The translations under genes were made by a program, and so were the position numbers. 64,000 nucleotides of DNA from Myxococcota bacterium (GTDB taxonomy: Bacteria; Myxococcota; JAJVIH01), in the NCBI GenBank assembly GCA_022072125.1, contig JAJVIH010000051.1:18458-82457 (forward strand). The letters are read 5' to 3'. Positions 56,571-64,000 of the stretch are shown here, in pieces (the stretch's first letter is position 1; each line of letters starts with the position of its first letter). The notes under the pieces are model-generated. The model saw only the letters and a list, made by a program, of their open reading frames with translations. It searched no databases and was not told the DNA's origin.

Positions 56571-57485
56571 ATGCAGCGCGTCCGCAAAGTTGTGATTCCC
56601 GCCGCCGGTCTGGGCACCCGCCTGCTGCCTCATTCCAAGGCCGTGCCCAAGGAGTTGCTGCCGGTGCTTGACAAGCCCGGCATCCACCATGTGGTGGACG
56701 AAGCGCTGCAATCCGGCATTGAACAGATCATTCTGGTGCTGTCGCCTGGCAAGGAAGCCGTGCTGCGGTATTTCCAGCGGGACGCCGAACTGGAGCAAAG
56801 CCTGTTGTCTCCCGGCAAGGAGCGGGAACTCGAAGCGGTGCGGCGCGCCGCCGCCCTGCATGACAGCGTCATATCGGTTTTGCAGGAGAAGCCCCTGGGG
56901 CTTGGTCACGCCGTGCTGATGGCGAAGCAGGCGGTGGGGAACGAGCCCTTCGCGGTTATCCTGCCGGATGATATCGTGGAAGGAGAGTTTCCAGCCATCG
57001 GGCAGTTGATCCGCGTGTTTGAAGAGACGGGAAAATCCTGCGCCGGATTGATGGAGGTTCCACGGGAAGAAACCCGCCGTTACGGCGTGATCGGCGGCGC
57101 CACATCCAGCCGCCCCATTCCGGGTCTGGAAAAACTCCGCCACCACCACGAACGCCTGTACGAGGTGTCGGCGATGATGGAAAAGCCGCGTGTGGAAGAT
57201 GCGCCCAGCAATATGGCGATTATCGGGCGCTATGTTTTCCTGCCGGAGATTTTCACCTGTCTGGAGCGGACCCCGCGCGGGGCGGGCAATGAAATCCAGT
57301 TGACCGACTCCATGCATCTGTTGCTGGAAAGTCACGGATTTTTTGGATGGGAAATCCATGGTCACCGCCACGACGCCGGGGATCACCGCGGTTACCTGAA
57401 AACCCAGTTGCGTCTGGCGGCGCGCGATCCGGAACTGCGGGAGGAAATGCGGCGCCTGCTGGCCCGCCATGGGGACGGCACATGA
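56571..57485 (+). CDS. galU: UTP-glucose-1-phosphate uridylyltransferase, 304 aa
   Basis: GalU signature VIPAAGLGTRLLPHSKAVPKELLPVLDKP (here HSKAV instead of the more usual ATKA.), VILPDDIV, and RYGVIGG. It makes UDP-glucose for envelope polysaccharides. ATG 56571 is six bases after AAGGGG; an earlier ATG at 56556 has no SD. Its stop overlaps the next ATG (ATGA), so the next gene is co-translated. Confidence 0.95.
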   Translation: MQRVRKVVIPAAGLGTRLLPHSKAVPKELLPVLDKPGIHHVVDEALQSGIEQIILVLSPGKEAVLRYFQRDAELEQSLLSPGKERELEAVRRAAALHDSVISVLQEKPLGLGHAVLMAKQAVGNEPFAVILPDDIVEGEFPAIGQLIRVFEETGKSCAGLMEVPREETRRYGVIGGATSSRPIPGLEKLRHHHERLYEVSAMMEKPRVEDAPSNMAIIGRYVFLPEIFTCLERTPRGAGNEIQLTDSMHLLLESHGFFGWEIHGHRHDAGDHRGYLKTQLRLAARDPELREEMRRLLARHGDGT

Positions 57486-58282
57486 CAATCCAAAAGCCGG
57501 GGAGGCGATTCGCCTGGTTGTTGGGGCTGCTGCTGGCCGCCGTCGCGGTTCCGGCAGCCGCGTATATCCTTCCGGGATATTTTCTCTTCCGGAAATTCAG
57601 CGAGCGTCTGGTGCAATCGGGCGTCAACGCGGCGGTCTGCGAGATCAACGCGGCGCTGCCCGGACCGGGTGGTCAGCCGGTTTCCGCGCCTGGCCGCCTG
57701 ACCATGGCCCGCGCCGAGCGTCTGCGGCTGGATGTGGAGTTGCCCGGCGGTCCCTGGATTTGGGCGCGCAACGCCGATCATCTGATGATGGAAGGGCCCG
57801 GGCGCCCTGGACGCACGCGCGCGATTCTGATTGATCCGGTGACCGCGCTGCTGGCGGGACCTTCCGCCCAGCCGCGATATCTGGAGCAGACCTTCGCGCA
57901 TCATGGAGTGAAATTCGAGGAGCGCTCCCTTGTCCGGCACGAAGGACGAATCGCCATCGCCGTGGGAGCGCGGGCGGGCGACCGGAACGCGCCCCAGGTG
58001 TGGATGGACAAGGATCGTTTCGTGCCGGTGCGCGTGCTGTGGACCGATGAAGACGGCGCCGCCAACGATATGCTGATGCGCGGATGGGGAGCCACCGGAT
58101 TCGGCGACTGGATTCCGCGCGAGATCGAATGGATCCGCAACGGCGCGCTGGAATGGCGGATTTCCGTGTTGGCGTGCGAAACCGGCGGCGAACCGGCGGC
58201 GGAATTGTTCCCCGCGCACCGGCGCATCCGCGGGATTGAGGCCGTTCCCGCGACCGGCGCCGCCGCCGCCGGTCCCGAGTAA
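57482..58282 (+). CDS. exported or membrane-anchored protein, 266 aa, unknown
   Basis: The N-terminal helix (FAWLLGLLLAAVAVPAAAYILPGYFLF) is a signal anchor or cleaved signal peptide. The remainder is Trp/Arg-rich and beta-strand rich (ERLRLDVELPGGPWIWAR, RIAIAVGARAG, VWMDKDRFVPVRVLWTDEDG, WIPREIEWIRNGALEWRISVLA), reminiscent of the LolA/LolB half-barrel fold, but I do not claim membership. Four-base overlap with galU suggests a link with envelope polysaccharide metabolism. Confidence 0.75.
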   Translation: MTIQKPGRRFAWLLGLLLAAVAVPAAAYILPGYFLFRKFSERLVQSGVNAAVCEINAALPGPGGQPVSAPGRLTMARAERLRLDVELPGGPWIWARNADHLMMEGPGRPGRTRAILIDPVTALLAGPSAQPRYLEQTFAHHGVKFEERSLVRHEGRIAIAVGARAGDRNAPQVWMDKDRFVPVRVLWTDEDGAANDMLMRGWGATGFGDWIPREIEWIRNGALEWRISVLACETGGEPAAELFPAHRRIRGIEAVPATGAAAAGPE

Positions 58283-58453
58283 GCGTGAATGCCTGCACGC
58301 CGGATCAGGTGGGACCGGTCTGCAAACGGCATCCGGAAGTTGAATCGCCGGGAGGTGTTTGCTAAGAGGGTTCCTTCAATTTCTTTACACGCGCGAAGGG
58401 TGTTCCAGAGCGCGGGGTTTGCCCTGACAATCCAGTTACGGCGCAGGATGTCC

Positions 58454-60076
58454 ATGAATCGTCTGATTTTCCGGTATGGCGCAGGTTTCGCGGCGGTGGT
58501 GATGCTGGCCATTGCAGCGTCTGGCTGCGGTGAAAAGATAGTCCAACTCAAGGTGGAGACCGTTGCTCCCTGTGACCAGGACAACCCCATCACCCAGGAC
58601 AATTGTGAGGAGATCGTCGCCCAGGCCCTGTGGGCGCCGGCCGAAGACAATCCCAATGACACCGGCGGGGTGGAGGTTGACCTGCCAAACGAAAAAAACC
58701 AGCTTCCGGGCATCACGCTGGGAGCGGGGCGCCGGTTGCGGATTGAGTGCAAGAAAGGCGGTCAGGTGGTGGCTTCTGGAGAAAGTCCTCCGCTGGAACT
58801 GAAACCCGAAGACGCCGACTCCGATCCGAAAACCGTTAAAGTGCTGGCGCTGCCCAACGGCAAATTCACCCGGGTGACCAACCTCGATTCGGGGGAATGC
58901 GTGGATTTGGGCAAGGATTCCAGCGGCAATGAATATGGCCGCATTGGCGCCAGCGCCACGGCCCTGGCCTCTGGCAAGGTGTTGATCGCCGGCGGCGCGC
59001 GGTTGTTGTCCAATGGGGCCACCCCGCCCACGGATAACGCCTTCCTGTTTGATCCCGCCACGGGGGTTTTTGAGCCGCTGGATTCGGCGGATAGTAAGAT
59101 GAAGGCCAAGCGCGCCTTCCATCAGGCGGTTCGCATTGATGAAAAGCGGGTGCTGCTGATGGGCGGCATCTCGGAAATCAACAATGTCCAGGAAACCGTG
59201 CGCACGGCGGAAATTTTCGACGAGGAGACCAAAACCTTCAGTCTGCTGGGCTCTTCCATGACCGTGCCGCGCGCCCATTTCGCCGCCGCGCGCCTCTCCA
59301 GCGGATACGTGGTGATCACCGGCGGATTGAATGTCTCCAAGAACGACTTCACCCGCGCCGAATACCTGGCCGAGGTGGAAATCTTCGACCCGAATACGGA
59401 GCAATTCGCATCCCTTCCGGTGAAGATGAAGAATCCGCGCGCCTACCATACGGCCACGGTATTGATCCGGGATTACGTGATTATCATTGGCGGACGCGAC
59501 AAGACCGCTCCCGTGGCCGCCACCGAGGTATTTGTTCCGTCGGCCCTTGCACAGCGCCAGGCGCTGATTCAGGACCCGCAGCAGCCGCTGGCCAAGGCGC
59601 GTTATGGTCACCGCGCCACCCTGGTCGCCGGCAGCATTTTGATTTCTGGCGGATATGGAACCGTGGGCGCCACCGATGCGGAGACGCGAAACTCCGCGTT
59701 GTCCTCCATGGAGTTGTATGTGAGCGCCGGGAATCTTGGCCGGTTTGAAGCGTCCTGCAAGGTGGCGGGGGCTTCCGCCTTTAATCTGGGAGAGTCCCGG
59801 GCGCGGCACGCCATGTTCGCGCTCTCGAGCACGGCGGACAGCGGACGGGTGCTGGTTTTTGGCGGACACGATACCTCCGGCAATGCGGTCAAAAAGGCGG
59901 AAATCCTGACCCTGAACCGGAGAGGCGGCTGTTCGGCCACGCTGACTTCGCTGGATTTTCCGGCTCCGTCCTGGGATTTCGCGGTCGAACGCTTCGTGAG
60001 CGGCCAGATTCTGGCCGTCGGAGGGCAGGCGGCCCAAAACCAGTTGACCTCCGCGGCGACGCTGTACAACCCCTGA
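58454..60076 (+). CDS. kelch-repeat lipoprotein, 540 aa
   Basis: Lipobox ASGC (Cys25). After a ~120-residue N-terminal region come six or seven kelch-like units ending in double-Gly strands: KVLIAGGAR, RVLLMGGIS, YVVITGGLN, YVIIIGGRD, SILISGGYG, RVLVFGGHD and ILAVGGQ, which form a beta-propeller. It is likely to be a periplasmic or surface binding protein. ATG 58454 lies about six bases after AGGA; ATG 58448 is nearer. The following parA gene starts 72 bases downstream. Confidence 0.88.
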   Translation: MNRLIFRYGAGFAAVVMLAIAASGCGEKIVQLKVETVAPCDQDNPITQDNCEEIVAQALWAPAEDNPNDTGGVEVDLPNEKNQLPGITLGAGRRLRIECKKGGQVVASGESPPLELKPEDADSDPKTVKVLALPNGKFTRVTNLDSGECVDLGKDSSGNEYGRIGASATALASGKVLIAGGARLLSNGATPPTDNAFLFDPATGVFEPLDSADSKMKAKRAFHQAVRIDEKRVLLMGGISEINNVQETVRTAEIFDEETKTFSLLGSSMTVPRAHFAAARLSSGYVVITGGLNVSKNDFTRAEYLAEVEIFDPNTEQFASLPVKMKNPRAYHTATVLIRDYVIIIGGRDKTAPVAATEVFVPSALAQRQALIQDPQQPLAKARYGHRATLVAGSILISGGYGTVGATDAETRNSALSSMELYVSAGNLGRFEASCKVAGASAFNLGESRARHAMFALSSTADSGRVLVFGGHDTSGNAVKKAEILTLNRRGGCSATLTSLDFPAPSWDFAVERFVSGQILAVGGQAAQNQLTSAATLYNP

Positions 60077-60148
60077 TCCCAGACTGGCGGCGCCGGCTCT
60101 GGGCCGCCAGCGCCATGCTGTTGACGCCGCGGGGCCGTCCGGAGCCAA

Positions 60149-60931
60149 ATGCGGTCAAACGTCCAGGTGAATGCCGTGCGGCGTCAAAGCAAAATAGCCA
60201 TCGTCAACCACAAGGGCGGCACCGGGAAAACCACCTCGGCGCTGAATATCGCCGCTGGTCTGGCGGAAAAAGGCTACCAGACCCTGCTGGTGGACCTGGA
60301 TCCGCAGGGGGCCATCGGCACTTCCCTGGGCATTCAGGGGGAATTTCAGACTTCTCACCTGCTCCGGGGTGAGCGCACGGTCGCCGAATGCGCGGTGCCC
60401 ATCCGCGACAACCTGGATGTCATCACCACCAACGAGCGTTTGTACGAGGAGGAGGCCCAACTCATCCGCGCCCGCAACGGCGCCGTGGTGCTGCGGGATC
60501 GCCTGTTGGGCGATCATCATTATCATTTCATGGTGATGGATTGCCCGCCCTCGCTGGCCCTTTTGACGGAGAACGTATTGAACGCCGCCGAACACGCGGT
60601 GATTCCGGTGGCGTGCGATTACCTGAGCCTGGTCGCCATCAAGCAGACCATCGCCAATATCGAGGCGGTCAACCGGCGGCTGGTGCGGCCGGTCCGCATC
60701 ATTGGAATTCTGCCCACGTTTTATGACGCCCGCACGCGCGTCAGTCAGGAAGCGGTGCGGGTGCTCACCCAGCATTTTGGCGAGAAGGTGATGACGCCCA
60801 TCCGCGTCAACACCAAGCTGCGGGAGGCGCCGAGTTGGCGCAAGACGATTTATGAATACGCGGCGGACTCCCACGGCGCGCAGGATTACCTGAAAGCGGT
60901 GGAGGATCTGCTGCTCCGCTGCAATATGTAG
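60149..60931 (+). CDS. ParA/Soj-family ATPase, 260 aa
   Basis: Deviant Walker A KGGTGKTTSALN, Walker A' VDLDPQGA and Walker B VMDCPPS. ParA-type ATPases move chromosomes, plasmids or protein clusters on nucleoid DNA. A basic N-terminus (MRSNVQVNAVRRQSK) could bind DNA. No parB, no parS site and no partner gene is next to it, so the cargo is unknown. SD GGAG at 60141. Confidence 0.92.
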   Translation: MRSNVQVNAVRRQSKIAIVNHKGGTGKTTSALNIAAGLAEKGYQTLLVDLDPQGAIGTSLGIQGEFQTSHLLRGERTVAECAVPIRDNLDVITTNERLYEEEAQLIRARNGAVVLRDRLLGDHHYHFMVMDCPPSLALLTENVLNAAEHAVIPVACDYLSLVAIKQTIANIEAVNRRLVRPVRIIGILPTFYDARTRVSQEAVRVLTQHFGEKVMTPIRVNTKLREAPSWRKTIYEYAADSHGAQDYLKAVEDLLLRCNM

Positions 60932-60975
60932 GATTCCGGGGACTGGCGGTTATTCCTGAACAGGGATGGTGTTCT

Positions 60976-62187
60976 TCACCCCATCCCGCGTTTGCGCAGG
61001 TAGACTTCCTCGAAGGGGACGGCGGCGTCGCCGTGGGGCGGCTCCACATAGGTGAATTCGCGGCCCTGGAAATTGCGGAACACGATGGCTGATCCCTCGC
61101 GCCGCACTTCATAATCGGGGCCGAAGGGGACCTTGCCGCCGCCGCCCGGCAGATCCACCACCAGCCGTGGTATGGCGAAGCCGCCGATGCGCCCGCGCAG
61201 TTCCTCCATGATGCTCACGCCCACGGAGAGCGGGGTGCGGAAATGTTCACTGCCTTTCACCAGATCTCCCTGGTGCAGGTAATAGGGAAGGATGCGCTGG
61301 CGGATCAGGTCCATGCACAGCAGGTGAATCAGCCGCGCGCTGGTGTTGACGCCGCGCAGCAGGACCGATTGGTTGAGCACCGGAACCCCATGATCAATGA
61401 AATGGGCGCAGGCTTCCGCGGCTTCCGCGGTGACTTCGGCGGGATGATTGAAATGCGTCACCATGTAAACCGGAGCGAAGCCCCGCACTTCCTTCGCCAG
61501 TTCCGGTGAGACCCGCATGGGCAGCGTCACCGGCGCCCGGGTGGAAAGACGGATGATCTCCAGGTGAGGAATGCGCCGCAGCCGCTCCAGCAATTCCAGC
61601 AGCCGTTCGTCGGATAGGCTCAGCGCGTCGCCGCCGGTCAGCAGCACATCGCGAATGGCCGGGGTGTGGGCGATGTATTCCACACCCTGGTCCACATCAT
61701 CGCGGTTGATCTCCGCCTCGCTGGTGAAAGTCAGGCGGCGGCGCATGCAGTGGCGGCAATAGACGGCGCAGGTATCATTGACGAGCAGCAGGGCGCGATC
61801 TGGGTAGCGGTGGACAATCCCCGGAACGAAGCGGTGTTCCTCTTCCGCCAGCGGATCATCTGTGGGCGCGGTGCTGTCATGAACCTCCGCCTCGCGCGGG
61901 ATGGCCTGCATGCGAATGGGGCAATTGGGATCGTCCGCATCCATCAGACTGGCGTAATAAGGGGTCACCGCCATGCGCGATTCCGCCTGGGTGGCGCGCA
62001 CTCCCCGGACTTCTTCCGGCGCCACGCGAATCCAGCGGGCCAGTTCGTCGAGGGATGTGATGCGGTTGCGGAATTGCCAGCGCCAGTCCCGCCAGAGTTG
62101 GTCTGGAATGGATTCCCGCCGTAATAGCGGCGCCGTCTCCGCCACAGGCGGGCTTGGAGCGCCGGATGGAATGGTTTCCACGCTCAT
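60976..62187 (-). CDS. kamA: lysine 2,3-aminomutase (KamA family), 403 aa
   Basis: Radical SAM motif CAVYCRHC (Cys140, 144, 147), PLP lysine in PGGGGK (Lys352), and both acidic residues that bind the lysine amino group in KamA: Asp308 (QGDLVKGSEHFRT) and Asp345 (VVDLPGG). This favours lysine over glutamate as substrate and separates it from EpmB, which lacks PGGGGK. The product beta-lysine may serve as osmolyte precursor or modify EF-P; no acetyltransferase (ablB) or epmA lies nearby. Divergent from the lipase gene. Confidence 0.93.
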   Translation of the reverse strand: MSVETIPSGAPSPPVAETAPLLRRESIPDQLWRDWRWQFRNRITSLDELARWIRVAPEEVRGVRATQAESRMAVTPYYASLMDADDPNCPIRMQAIPREAEVHDSTAPTDDPLAEEEHRFVPGIVHRYPDRALLLVNDTCAVYCRHCMRRRLTFTSEAEINRDDVDQGVEYIAHTPAIRDVLLTGGDALSLSDERLLELLERLRRIPHLEIIRLSTRAPVTLPMRVSPELAKEVRGFAPVYMVTHFNHPAEVTAEAAEACAHFIDHGVPVLNQSVLLRGVNTSARLIHLLCMDLIRQRILPYYLHQGDLVKGSEHFRTPLSVGVSIMEELRGRIGGFAIPRLVVDLPGGGGKVPFGPDYEVRREGSAIVFRNFQGREFTYVEPPHGDAAVPFEEVYLRKRGMG

Positions 62188-62263
62188 GACCGCACACAGG
62201 TAACGTGGCGGTCTTGCAATGGCAAGCTGGCGTTCGTGTGGCGGCCGGAGCTATGCTCATGCC

Positions 62264-63736
62264 ATGCGTATGTGGAGAGCAAAATCCGCGGCCCTGTTGT
62301 TGTTGCTTGCGGGTTGCGGCGGCGACGCCGGCAAAGCGGATCCCCATACGCCGGGCAGCCCGGATTCCGCTGGAGAAGCCGGAACCCAGCTTGCGGAATC
62401 CGGTGTTGACGGTGCGTCTCCGGCTGGAGAGGGTCCGCGGGACTCCGGCGAGGCGGACCAGCCGGCCGCGCCCACGGATGGAAGCGCCAGCGAAGTGGAT
62501 GGTCCGGAGGACGGCGGCGGAGACGATATCATCTCCCCTCCCGATGTGATTCAGCCAGACGCTGCTCCGGCGGATGCGACCCCCGGTGACTCCAATCCCG
62601 CGGAGTGCAAGGACCCCTTCCTGCGCCGTCCCGCGCTGGAGGTTGACCTGGAAAAGAAAGCTTCCGTTGCGGTGAAGCTGCCGCCTTGCAGCCAGGCGCA
62701 TTATTATCCAGCGGAGGCCAAAGGCGCCTCGGTGAATATCCTCTGGAATGGGTCTCCCGCGCGGGTCGTCGTTCAGCAACTGGATGGAACCATCATCGCG
62801 GATCGCAATTCCACGCCGGACGAGACGCTCCGCATCAACATGATGGCGACCCGTCCGGGAGAATTTCGTGTCGCGGTGATCAGCACGGAGGGAGTTGACG
62901 GTTCGCTCTCGGTGAATTGCGTGGATGGATGCAGCAACAGCTACACCCGCCACCCGGTGGTGCTGGTGCATGGCTTCAGCGGTTTCGAGAATATCGGCCC
63001 GGTGGATTACTTCTGGAAGCTCAAGGACGAATTCGGCGGTGTTTATGACATTTTCACGCCCCAGCAGGACGCCTTCAACAGCATCCAGGAACGGGCGAAG
63101 CAGCTTCGCGAACAACTGGAAGGCTACCGCAAGCGGCTGGGATACAGAAAATTCAATCTGATTGGCCACAGCATGGGCGGGCTGGATTGCCGGGCCCTGG
63201 CCAGTCAACTCAACTACGCGACGTATATTTCATCCATCAGCACCTACGCGACGCCGCACCAGGGCACAAAAGTGGCCGACGCCGTTCTGGGGCTGATTCC
63301 CGGCGAGACGGGCAAGGATATTCTCGGAACGATGCTGAATTTGTTCGGCGTTGCGCTGGGCGGCTCCCGCGAACAGGACGCCAAGGCGGCGCTATCCCAA
63401 CTCACCACGAAATACCTCAGGGAGACTTTCAACCCCGCCACGCCCGACGCCCCTGGAGTCAAATATTTCTCGATCACGGGAAAAACCTGCGCCGGCCTGG
63501 GCTGCCCTCACGATGTCATCCGTGTGCTGCGGCCCACCTATGAACTGCTCAAACGGCTGGAGGGCGATAATGACGGACTGGTCTCCGTGACCAGTTCGGA
63601 GTGGGGGGAATCCCTGGGCGTCCATCAAGCCGATCACATGGCGGAGGTGGGACACCTCTTCGGGGCCACGGGCCCCTACAAACACCTGGCCTGGTTCCAA
63701 AATCATTTTTTCATTCTGCGTTCCCGTGGTCATTGA
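62264..63736 (+). CDS. lipoprotein triacylglycerol lipase-like, 490 aa
   Basis: Lipobox LAGC (Cys18), an exceptionally long Asp/Pro/Ala/Gly linker (about 19-120), a small beta domain, then a family-I lipase fold: HPVVLVHGFSG, LIGHSMGGLDCRAL (Ser near 301), STYATPHQGTKVADAV, acidic DNDGLVSVTSSEWG and His in DHMAEVGHLFG. It should hydrolyse lipids at the cell surface. ATG 62264 places the signal peptide at the N-terminus; the longer frame starts at 62219. Confidence 0.9.
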   Translation: MRMWRAKSAALLLLLAGCGGDAGKADPHTPGSPDSAGEAGTQLAESGVDGASPAGEGPRDSGEADQPAAPTDGSASEVDGPEDGGGDDIISPPDVIQPDAAPADATPGDSNPAECKDPFLRRPALEVDLEKKASVAVKLPPCSQAHYYPAEAKGASVNILWNGSPARVVVQQLDGTIIADRNSTPDETLRINMMATRPGEFRVAVISTEGVDGSLSVNCVDGCSNSYTRHPVVLVHGFSGFENIGPVDYFWKLKDEFGGVYDIFTPQQDAFNSIQERAKQLREQLEGYRKRLGYRKFNLIGHSMGGLDCRALASQLNYATYISSISTYATPHQGTKVADAVLGLIPGETGKDILGTMLNLFGVALGGSREQDAKAALSQLTTKYLRETFNPATPDAPGVKYFSITGKTCAGLGCPHDVIRVLRPTYELLKRLEGDNDGLVSVTSSEWGESLGVHQADHMAEVGHLFGATGPYKHLAWFQNHFFILRSRGH

Positions 63737-64000
63737 TTCTCCGTCATGATCGGTTTGGGTTCGCCCCGCCGGGGCGGCTTGCACGGCCCATGATCGCATG
63801 GAGATCCGCCGCCGCTGCCTTGCGGCAGCGGCGGCCTCGCCCCGCGCAAGGCCCGGGAACGCGCGCCGCCGCCGCCCCCCACGGTCCCCGCTTCATGCGC
63901 GCACCGGCGCCTGCCCCGGCCGCCCGGCTCCATTCGCGCACCGCACCCGTACGGGTTGACGGGGACCGACCCGTCCGCGGCCGCGCGCGCCAGGCGAGGC
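63730..64000 (-). CDS. possible C-terminal end of a gene running off the right edge
   Basis: The frame is open from the window edge to TGA at 63730-63732. The first residues (LARAAADGSVPVNPYGCGARMEPGG) have strongly GC third positions and look coding; the rest is Gly/Arg/Pro-rich and low quality. A second minus frame, ending at 63744, is open too, so this could be only a consequence of extreme GC. A perfect 12-bp hairpin (about 63807-63836) lies inside. No family recognised. Confidence 0.2.
   Translation of the reverse strand, partial: PRLARAAADGSVPVNPYGCGARMEPGGRGRRRCAHEAGTVGGGGGARSRALRGARPPLPQGSGGGSPCDHGPCKPPRRGEPKPIMTENQ

Noticed and set aside
58436..60148. 570-codon minus-strand open frame
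   Set aside because: Antisense to the kelch lipoprotein, whose repeats and lipobox are clear.

Overview
The window reads as chromosomal DNA of a high-GC, Gram-negative bacterium of the Myxococcota / former Deltaproteobacteria type. The reasons are the many lipoproteins with Asp/Ala/Gly-rich linkers and Cys-rich (MopE-like, EB-like) repeats, the choice-of-anchor-D plus von Willebrand A protein at the left edge, the TL5/CTC-type L25, a K+-dependent-type membrane pyrophosphatase, and a myxococcal-style LexA box in front of uvrA. The genus cannot be named from sequence alone. Coding density is high. I see no tRNA, rRNA, insertion sequence, prophage or CRISPR array.

Layout. 1-3044: partial secreted protein with anchor-D repeats and a VWA domain (minus). 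3338-9752: an SRPBCC protein, a three-gene minus operon (lipoprotein hydrolase, anchored protein, polytopic membrane protein) and a Cys-rich/LamG lipoprotein. 9755-15849: a HisF-HisE fusion, an SNF2 helicase, an SDR and a radical SAM protein. 15850-16633: the largest intergenic region, holding a strongly structured candidate RNA that ends in a perfect intrinsic terminator. 16634-17747: small membrane protein and pyroglutamyl peptidase. 17994-26656: one long plus-strand operon, lipoprotein-lepA-lepB-hypothetical-pyrR-pyrB-pyrC'-carA-hypothetical, mixing translation, secretion and pyrimidine synthesis. 26840-32440: a minus-strand operon prs-rplY-pth-hppA-rpsF-rplI with a consensus promoter and a 14-bp-stem terminator. 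rpsR is missing from its usual place. 32798-36819: a LysR-headed cassette (DJ-1, SnoaL/DABB/zinc-ribbon fusion, ABM-TM protein, NADP reductase-like). 36887-44810: fabH, three envelope lipoproteins (one with a c-type heme site), UbiB-like kinase, and a pfpI-HD-bioD operon. 45251-53005: desaturase, LolA, an unknown protein, a large transglutaminase/DUF2126 protein, an SDR and GlpE-like rhodanese. 53123-63736: uvrA, galU, a hypothetical, a kelch lipoprotein, ParA, KamA and a lipoprotein lipase. The last ~200 bases are extremely GC-rich.

How the genes fit together. Housekeeping blocks (lepA/pyr; prs/ribosomal; uvrA/galU) alternate with single genes for exported proteins. Eight predicted lipoproteins with canonical lipoboxes are dispersed among them, together with LepB and LolA of the export and lipoprotein-sorting machinery. 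The most notable points are: the structured RNA at 15940-16200, with a rival reading as a radical SAM leader; the PyrC homologue that has lost its metal ligands, in a pyrR-pyrB-pyrC' arrangement like that of Pseudomonas; the HisF-HisE fusion; the S6-L9 pair without S18; a SnoaL-DABB-zinc ribbon fusion; an apparently leaderless desaturase; and the LexA-box match at uvrA. I did not find a clear multi-gene system that I would call wholly new.
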